Positions 59,606-64,000 of a stretch of 64,000 nt of DNA are shown in pieces. Source of the stretch: Plantactinospora sp039889035 (GTDB lineage: Bacteria > Actinomycetota > Actinomycetes > Mycobacteriales > Micromonosporaceae); the NCBI GenBank assembly GCA_039889035.1, contig JBDQQY010000004.1:62001-126000 (forward strand), given 5' to 3'. Position 1 is the first letter of the stretch. The number at the start of each line of letters is the position of its first letter. The notes under the pieces are model-generated. The model searched no databases and was not told where the DNA came from. It saw only the letters and a program-made list of their open reading frames with translations. Made by a program: the position numbers and the translations under genes.

Positions 59606-61447
59606 TCAGACCCGCCAGGTCCAGGCGTCGGCCATCCGGGTGCCGGGGCCGAGCAGCGACTCCAGGGTGGTCCGCAGGCTCGTCACGTACGGGGCGTCGT
59701 CGGCGAGTACGACGCAGGAGGCGCCCCAGAACTCGATGTCCCGGCGGGCCTGGTCACGCTGCTCCTGGTTGATCACCGGCACGCTGCCGTTCTTCGACAC
59801 CTCGGTGAGCAGTTGCGAGGTCGGCTGCTTGTAGGTGCCCATCGAGGCCTGGCCGCCGGCCGCGTACGGGCCGATGAAGAAGCCCTCGGGCAGCGCGAAC
59901 GACGCGTCGGCGGCGGCCGCCCAGCGCATCGGCCAGGGTTCCTGCGGGGTGGGCAGTGGCACCGGCACCAGTACGCCGTTCGGCTCGACACAGTCGCGCC
60001 AGTGCCCGTCGCTGATGAACTGCGGCAGCGGCGGCCGGGCGGCGGTCGGGATCTGGGCCGGGAAGATCGGCAGCAGCGCGATGACCGCGGCCAGCGGCAC
60101 CATGACCCGTACCGGCCCCTCCGGTGCGGCGAGCCCCCGGTCGACCGCGAGCACCAGCACCGTGGCGATCAGCGGAAGCAGCGCCAGGGCGAACCGCATC
60201 GGCAGCGCGCCGTCCACCACCGGCAGCCCCAGCAGCAGCGAGTAGGGCCCGGTGATCCCGGTCTGCTCCTTGTTGACCACGATCGTCGGCCCGAGCGACA
60301 GCGCCGCCATCACCACGCCGGAGGTGAGGCAGGCGATGACCACCGGTCGCCGGATCAGCCAGCCGGCGGCGAGGACGGCGGCCAGCAGGAGCGGCCAGCC
60401 GAGGAAGGTGTTGTATTCGGCCGGTCCGGTGGTGAGCTGGGCGGCCTGCGGCGAGCCGGCGATCGACATCGGCGAGATGGCCGACCAACTCGCCAGGTCG
60501 GCGTAGAAGTAGTGCGGGCTGAACATGCCGTTCGGCACGCTCTGCGGCCCGGCGAACTGGAACCAGAGCGGGTACCCCAGCACCGGCACGGCCAGGGCGA
60601 CCGCCAGCCCCATCCCGGCGAGGAATCCGGGCATCACCCGGCGGGCCAGCGACCAGTTCGCGGCGGCGTACGCCAGGGTGAAGATGATCAAGGTCAGGGC
60701 GGCCAGGAAGAGCGTCTCCTCGCCGATGAAGACCTGCACCGTCACCCCGGCGGCGAGCGCGACCGCCGAGGTGACCATCCGCCGCCAATCGATCCCGGGC
60801 CGGTCGGGCCGGGCCTGCGGGTCGGCGGCCCGGACCATCCGGACGACCAGCCAGATCAGCACCGGCACCAGCCACTGGGCGGTCATGTGCAGGTGGCTGT
60901 TGGACTGGGAGATGATCCCGGGCCCGAAGCCGCAGAGCCCGGCACCGAGCGCGGCGGCGAGCCGCCGGGCGCCGAGCAGCCGGGTGAAGAGCAGATACCA
61001 GGCGATCGCGGTGCCGGCCAGGTTGCCGGCGGCGAGCAGTGCGAAGGTGACCGGTGCCCCGAAGGCCAGCGTGATCGGCGCGAACACCATGCCGAGGGCG
61101 ATGACCGTGGTGTTGGCCATCAGGTTCACCCCGTCGGGGGCGTTGAGCCGGTCGCTCAACAGGGCGAAGTCGCCGTGCAGCACCCGGGAGTCGACGGCCA
61201 GGAACCACTCGTAGAGGGCCTGGTCCTCCGGATTGAGCGCCAGCACCCGGGCGCCCGGACTCGGCCACAGCCCGGCGGTGAGCCAGCCGGCGAGGACGAC
61301 GAAGAGCAGGCACACCGCCAGGTCGGGCCCGTGCCGGTGCAGCGCCCCGCGCCAGCGTCCCCGGGAGGACCTGGTCGGGCCGGAGACGGTGTCTGTCGTG
61401 GCCGGGCCGGAATCGGCGTCCTGCGCCGCGCGGGCAGTGCTGGTCAC
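59606..61447 (-). CDS. Large polytopic membrane protein, glycosyltransferase-like
   Basis: 613 residues from the GTG at 61447 (VTSTARAAQDADSG). A basic N-terminus precedes about 11 membrane helices. The first external loop (LWPSPGARVLALNPEDQALYEWFLA, split at NPEDQALYEWF) has acidic residues. HMTAQWLVPVLIWLVVRMVR and FSPHYFYADLASWSAISP lie in later loops. A soluble C-terminal part ends DAWTWRV. The layout resembles actinobacterial GT-C-type mannosyl/arabinosyltransferase relatives, but no diagnostic motif allows a firm call. It is divergent from the tRNA. Confidence 0.75.
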   Translation of the reverse strand: MTSTARAAQDADSGPATTDTVSGPTRSSRGRWRGALHRHGPDLAVCLLFVVLAGWLTAGLWPSPGARVLALNPEDQALYEWFLAVDSRVLHGDFALLSDRLNAPDGVNLMANTTVIALGMVFAPITLAFGAPVTFALLAAGNLAGTAIAWYLLFTRLLGARRLAAALGAGLCGFGPGIISQSNSHLHMTAQWLVPVLIWLVVRMVRAADPQARPDRPGIDWRRMVTSAVALAAGVTVQVFIGEETLFLAALTLIIFTLAYAAANWSLARRVMPGFLAGMGLAVALAVPVLGYPLWFQFAGPQSVPNGMFSPHYFYADLASWSAISPMSIAGSPQAAQLTTGPAEYNTFLGWPLLLAAVLAAGWLIRRPVVIACLTSGVVMAALSLGPTIVVNKEQTGITGPYSLLLGLPVVDGALPMRFALALLPLIATVLVLAVDRGLAAPEGPVRVMVPLAAVIALLPIFPAQIPTAARPPLPQFISDGHWRDCVEPNGVLVPVPLPTPQEPWPMRWAAAADASFALPEGFFIGPYAAGGQASMGTYKQPTSQLLTEVSKNGSVPVINQEQRDQARRDIEFWGASCVVLADDAPYVTSLRTTLESLLGPGTRMADAWTWRV

Positions 61448-61543
61448 GACAGTGACCCTAGTGCCGATCCGAGAACGGGGTGCGCCCGGTGGGGTTCCAC
61501 CCGCTACCGTGGCAGGCACCAGGACCGATGAAATTCGGCGCCT

Positions 61544-61624
61544 GCCCGGGTGGTGGAAAGGCAGACACGGCCGCCTTAAAAGCGGCTGCCGCAAGGCGTG
61601 CGGGTTCGACCCCCGCCCCGGGCA
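61544..61624 (+). tRNA. bldA: tRNA-Leu(UAA), bldA-type
   Basis: 81 bases, CCA not encoded. Acceptor GCCCGGG pairs with CCCGGGC (61617-61623), discriminator A. D-arm GTG...CAC. Anticodon stem GCCGC/GCGGC with loop CTTAAAA, giving anticodon TAA. Variable-arm stem GCC/GGC and T-arm GCGGG-TTCGACC-CCCGC follow. It decodes UUA, the rarest codon of high-GC actinomycetes. Its sequence layout is close to the Streptomyces bldA tRNA, which limits translation of developmental and antibiotic genes. Confidence 0.95.
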
Positions 61625-61635
61625 CGATCCGCGCT

Positions 61636-61674
61636 GGCGACCGGCCGAGCCCCGCCGGCGACCGGCCGAACCCC
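61636..61674. repeat. 18-bp direct repeat after the tRNA
   Basis: GGCGACCGGCCGAGCCCC (61636-61653) recurs at 61657-61674 with one change and a 21-base period. No gene function is evident. Confidence 0.6.
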
Positions 61675-61714
61675 TTTGACGGGTGGTCGAGTGACGTGGA
61701 TCTCCACAACGTCG

Positions 61715-61733
61715 CCAGGGAGCATTACCCTGG
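61715..61733 (+). promoter_or_regulatory. CCAGGG-N7-CCCTGG inverted repeat upstream of BI-1 gene
   Basis: The arms at 61715-61720 and 61728-61733 are exact reverse complements, 47 bases before the GTG. The TACCCT within it could serve as a -10, so it may be promoter and operator together. Confidence 0.4.
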
Positions 61734-61780
61734 ATAGGGCACGGGCACTGTGCACCGACCTTTCCAGGAGGCTTGACAAA

Positions 61781-62602
61781 GTGAAGACGTCCAATCCGGT
61801 GCTGGCCCGACTCGGCCAGGCGGCCGAGCGGGAGCGGGCCGCGGGTTACGCCCCGGCCGGCGCATACGGACAGCCCGGCTACGGGCAGCCGTACCCGACG
61901 GACGCGGGCTATCCGGCCGCGCCGCCCACCGTAACGCCGATGTCCATCGACGACGTCGTCGTCAAGACGGTCACCCTGCTCGGCATCACCGGGCTCTCCG
62001 CCGCGCTGGCCTGGGTGCTGGTTCCCGACGCGCTCGTCGGCGCGGCCTGGATCGGCGCCGCCGTCGTCGGGCTGGTGCTCGGCCTGGTGATCTCGTTCAT
62101 GCGGATCGCCAACCCGGCACTGGTGATCACCTATGCCGTCGTCGAGGGCGTCTTCGTCGGCATGGTCAGCAAGTTCTTCGAGGTCATCGCCGGATACCAG
62201 GGCATCGTCCTCCAGGCGGTCATCGCCACCTTCGGGGTCTTCTTCCTGATGGCCGGGCTCTACAAGGCCAAGGCCATCCGGGCGACGCCGAAGTTCGTCC
62301 GCGGCGTGATCGCGGCCATGGTCGGCGTCTTCGCGGTCATGCTGATCAACCTCGTGCTGGCGCTCTTCGGCGTCGACACCGGGCTGCGCAGCGGTGGCCC
62401 GGTCGCCATCGGGTTCAGCCTGATCTGCATCGTGATCGCCTCGCTCAGCTTCATCCTCAGCTTCCACGAGGTCGAAGAGGGCGTGCGGATGGGCCTGCCG
62501 CGCCGCTACTCCTGGACCGCCGCCTTCGGCATCCTGGTCAGCCTGGTCTGGCTCTACATCGAGATCCTGCGGTTGCTGAGTTACTTCCAGGGCGACGACT
62601 GA
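61781..62602 (+). CDS. Bax inhibitor-1/YccA family membrane protein (copy 1)
   Basis: 273 residues from the GTG at 61781 (AGGAGG nine bases upstream): VKTSNPVLARLGQAAERERA. A Gly/Pro/Tyr-rich cytoplasmic segment (AGAYGQPGYGQPYPTDAGYP) is followed by MSIDDVVVKTVTLLGITGLS and seven membrane helices. The end, FILVSLVWLYIEILRLLSYFQ-like (WLYIEILRLLSYF), carries the conserved closing block. Bacterial members act as pH-sensitive calcium leak channels or protease modulators. Confidence 0.9.
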   Translation: MKTSNPVLARLGQAAERERAAGYAPAGAYGQPGYGQPYPTDAGYPAAPPTVTPMSIDDVVVKTVTLLGITGLSAALAWVLVPDALVGAAWIGAAVVGLVLGLVISFMRIANPALVITYAVVEGVFVGMVSKFFEVIAGYQGIVLQAVIATFGVFFLMAGLYKAKAIRATPKFVRGVIAAMVGVFAVMLINLVLALFGVDTGLRSGGPVAIGFSLICIVIASLSFILSFHEVEEGVRMGLPRRYSWTAAFGILVSLVWLYIEILRLLSYFQGDD

Positions 62603-62739
62603 CCATTCGTCCGGTGCCCGGCGCGGCCCGCGCGCCGGCCAACCCGCGACGCCCGTTCCCCGACTTCCGGGGGGCGGGCGTCCGCCGTTTCGAGTCCGGG
62701 TTGGCGGCGGCGGAAATGTCTGCTTTGTTACCATCGGGC

Positions 62740-63495
62740 GTGCGGAGCGCGAACCCGGTGCTGACCCGGCTGGACGACACCGCCCGGGTGGAACGCCAGG
62801 TCCTCGGCACCGGGGCCGCCCGGCCGATGACGATCGACGACGTGGTGGTGCGGACCGTCGGCCTGCTGCTGCTGACCGGTGCCACCGGGGCGGTCGCCTG
62901 GACGTACGTGACCGACGGCTGGGCCGCCCCGGCCGCGCTCGGCTCGGCGCTGGCCGGGCTGGTGCTGGCCCTGGTGATCTCGTTCCGGCGGCTCACCAAC
63001 CCGATCCTGATCGGCGGGTACGCGGTGCTCCAGGGAGTGCTGCTCGGCGTCGCCAGCCGGGGATTCGAGGCGGTCTACCCCGGCATCGTGGTGCAGGCCG
63101 TCGTCGGCACCTTCGGGGTCTTCGTCGGGATGGCGCTGCTCTACGGGCTGCGGGTGCTCCGCGCCAGCCCCCGGTTCACCCGACTGGTTGTCGGGGCGCT
63201 GATCGGGGTGGTGGTGCTGAGCCTGGTCAACCTCGCCGTCTACCTGATCGCCGGTCAGCAGGCCCTGGTGGTCTACAGCACCGGCAGCAAGGTCGGCTGG
63301 CTGCCGTACGTCTTCGCGCTGGTCTGCATCACCGTCGGCGCGCTGACCTTCATCCTCGACTTCGACCTGGTGCAGCGGGGGGTCCGGGACGGACTGCCGG
63401 CCCGGTACGCCTGGTTCTGCGCGTTCGGACTACTCGCCGGCCTGGTCTTCCTCTACTGGCAGATCCTCCGTTTGCTCAGCTACGTACGCCGCTGA
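62740..63495 (+). CDS. Bax inhibitor-1/YccA family membrane protein (copy 2)
   Basis: 251 residues from the GTG at 62740 (VRSANPVLTRLDDTARVERQ), chosen by alignment with copy 1 (VKTSNPVLARLGQ). It has the same order, MTIDDVVVRTVGLLLLTGAT, seven helices and WQILRLLSYV, but lacks the Gly/Tyr-rich segment. An in-frame ATG at 62716 would add MSALLPSG, whose fifth codon is a TTA. Neither start has a good ribosome site. Tandem with copy 1 and diverged from it. Confidence 0.88.
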   Translation: MRSANPVLTRLDDTARVERQVLGTGAARPMTIDDVVVRTVGLLLLTGATGAVAWTYVTDGWAAPAALGSALAGLVLALVISFRRLTNPILIGGYAVLQGVLLGVASRGFEAVYPGIVVQAVVGTFGVFVGMALLYGLRVLRASPRFTRLVVGALIGVVVLSLVNLAVYLIAGQQALVVYSTGSKVGWLPYVFALVCITVGALTFILDFDLVQRGVRDGLPARYAWFCAFGLLAGLVFLYWQILRLLSYVRR

Positions 63496-63516
63496 GCCGA
63501 CCGTAGACTCACCGCG

Positions 63517-63858
63517 ATGAACGCGCCCGAACCCGCCCGCCCGGCCGAGTCGCTGGTCCGCCAGCTCGACCTGCTCGTCCGCCAGGTGGGGCACTGGACC
63601 CCGCCGCGCTGGGCGGCACCGGGCCCGTCCGGCGGGCCGGCCCGGGCCGACCTGGTGCACCGGCTCGTCCAGCTCCTGGCCGACCTGGGCGCGGACGCGG
63701 CCGGAGAGCCACGGCGGCCGGTACCCCGGTTGGAGAACGACCTGGCCCTGCCCGACCAGCTCCGGGTGGTGGTGGCGGACCTGGTCGCCGCCGGCCCGCC
63801 GGCACCGGTGCTGGCCGGTGCGGCCGACGAGGTGGCGACCGTCCGGCAGGCGCTCTGA
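63517..63858 (+). CDS. Small hypothetical protein
   Basis: 113 residues, cytoplasmic, rich in Ala, Leu, Pro and Arg. Helical segments are ESLVRQLDLLVRQVGHWTPP, ADLVHRLVQLLADLGADAAG and LPDQLRVVVADLVAAG. The middle HWTPPRW, followed by a Pro/Gly loop, is distinctive. It probably belongs to a conserved actinobacterial family without known function. It is 21 bases after copy 2 of the BI-1 pair and may be co-transcribed. Confidence 0.7.
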   Translation: MNAPEPARPAESLVRQLDLLVRQVGHWTPPRWAAPGPSGGPARADLVHRLVQLLADLGADAAGEPRRPVPRLENDLALPDQLRVVVADLVAAGPPAPVLAGAADEVATVRQAL

Positions 63859-63964
63859 CCGTTCGCCGCCGCGCGGCGGCGCCGGGTGCGGACCGTGACC
63901 CACCGGCGCGGAGGCGCCTCGGCGGGCCGCTCGACCTCGGCCGGGCCCGGCCGGTCGGCTCAGC

Positions 63965-64000
63965 TCAGCTCAGCCGCTCCAGCACCATCGCCATGCCCTG
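63965..64000 (-). CDS. C-terminal end of an acetyl-CoA acetyltransferase (thiolase)
   Basis: Only 11 codons are inside the window, reading QGMAMVLERLS and a TGA at 63965-63967. This matches the usual thiolase ending (G-G-G-Q-G-M-A-M-V-L-E-R). The identity rests on this short tail only. Confidence 0.5.
   Translation of the reverse strand, partial: QGMAMVLERLS

Noticed and set aside
59567..61531. A 654-codon plus-strand frame rich in Gly, Gln, Arg and His
   Set aside because: Shadow of the membrane protein gene on the minus strand, which has clear helices.
61544..61624. Integration of an element at the tRNA 3' end
   Set aside because: No integrase gene and no repeated tRNA 3' segment are seen downstream; the nearby 18-bp direct repeat does not match the tRNA.

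Overview
The window is chromosomal DNA of a high-GC actinomycete, most likely a Micromonosporaceae member (Micromonospora/Plantactinospora-like). This rests on the strongly G/C-ending codons, frequent GTG starts, GTGA/ATGA gene overlaps, an XRE-DUF5753/DUF397 pair, a bldA-type tRNA-Leu(UAA), and the actinobacterial core order mfd - SurA-like lipoprotein - mazG - eno - divIC - DUF501 - N-acetylglutamate synthase - ppx. No phage, CRISPR array or large biosynthetic cluster is visible. The one clear mobile element is an IS605-type tnpB insertion.

1-9.7 kb: the 3' part of icd, a VOC protein, a CMRENGVP-type lipoprotein divergent from an OmpR-type two-component system, a secreted tandem-repeat protein, and a galactoside operon (GH42 beta-galactosidase, DeoR repressor, galT). 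The deoR-galT junction holds four 26-bp tandem repeats. They form a chain of 9-codon mini-ORFs linked by GTGA stop/start overlaps. This is the most unusual signal in the window.

9.8-19.1 kb: an APS kinase fused to a decayed ATP-sulfurylase domain, a DM13 protein, and a two-pair ABC-2 transporter cluster split by a tnpB element. The element supplies a small ORF that ends exactly on the start of the downstream ABC gene. Then come a Tat-exported amidase and an ECF sigma gene that has lost region 4.

19.2-42.2 kb: ppc, an S66 peptidase, a TetR regulator, then mfd through mazG. An accessory block follows (GH6 cellulase, NagZ-like lipoprotein, EamA transporter, DUF885 protein, beta-propeller protein, lipoprotein), and then eno through ppx.

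42.2-52 kb: a gene remnant beside a 21-bp hairpin, an RNA-type methyltransferase, GNAT, SDR, the XRE/DUF397 pair facing a methyltransferase fusion, a MarR/MFS efflux pair, and a PadR-HAAS pair driven by an apparently leaderless promoter.

52-64 kb: a dienelactone hydrolase, a family-5 uracil-DNA glycosylase, a tightly overlapping DUF4129 / membrane protein / MoxR / DUF58 / membrane protein operon, a type II NADH dehydrogenase, a large polytopic membrane protein, the bldA-type tRNA, two tandem Bax-inhibitor-1 paralogues, a small hypothetical protein, and the last codons of a thiolase. Functional calls come from reading motifs and context; no database search was run.
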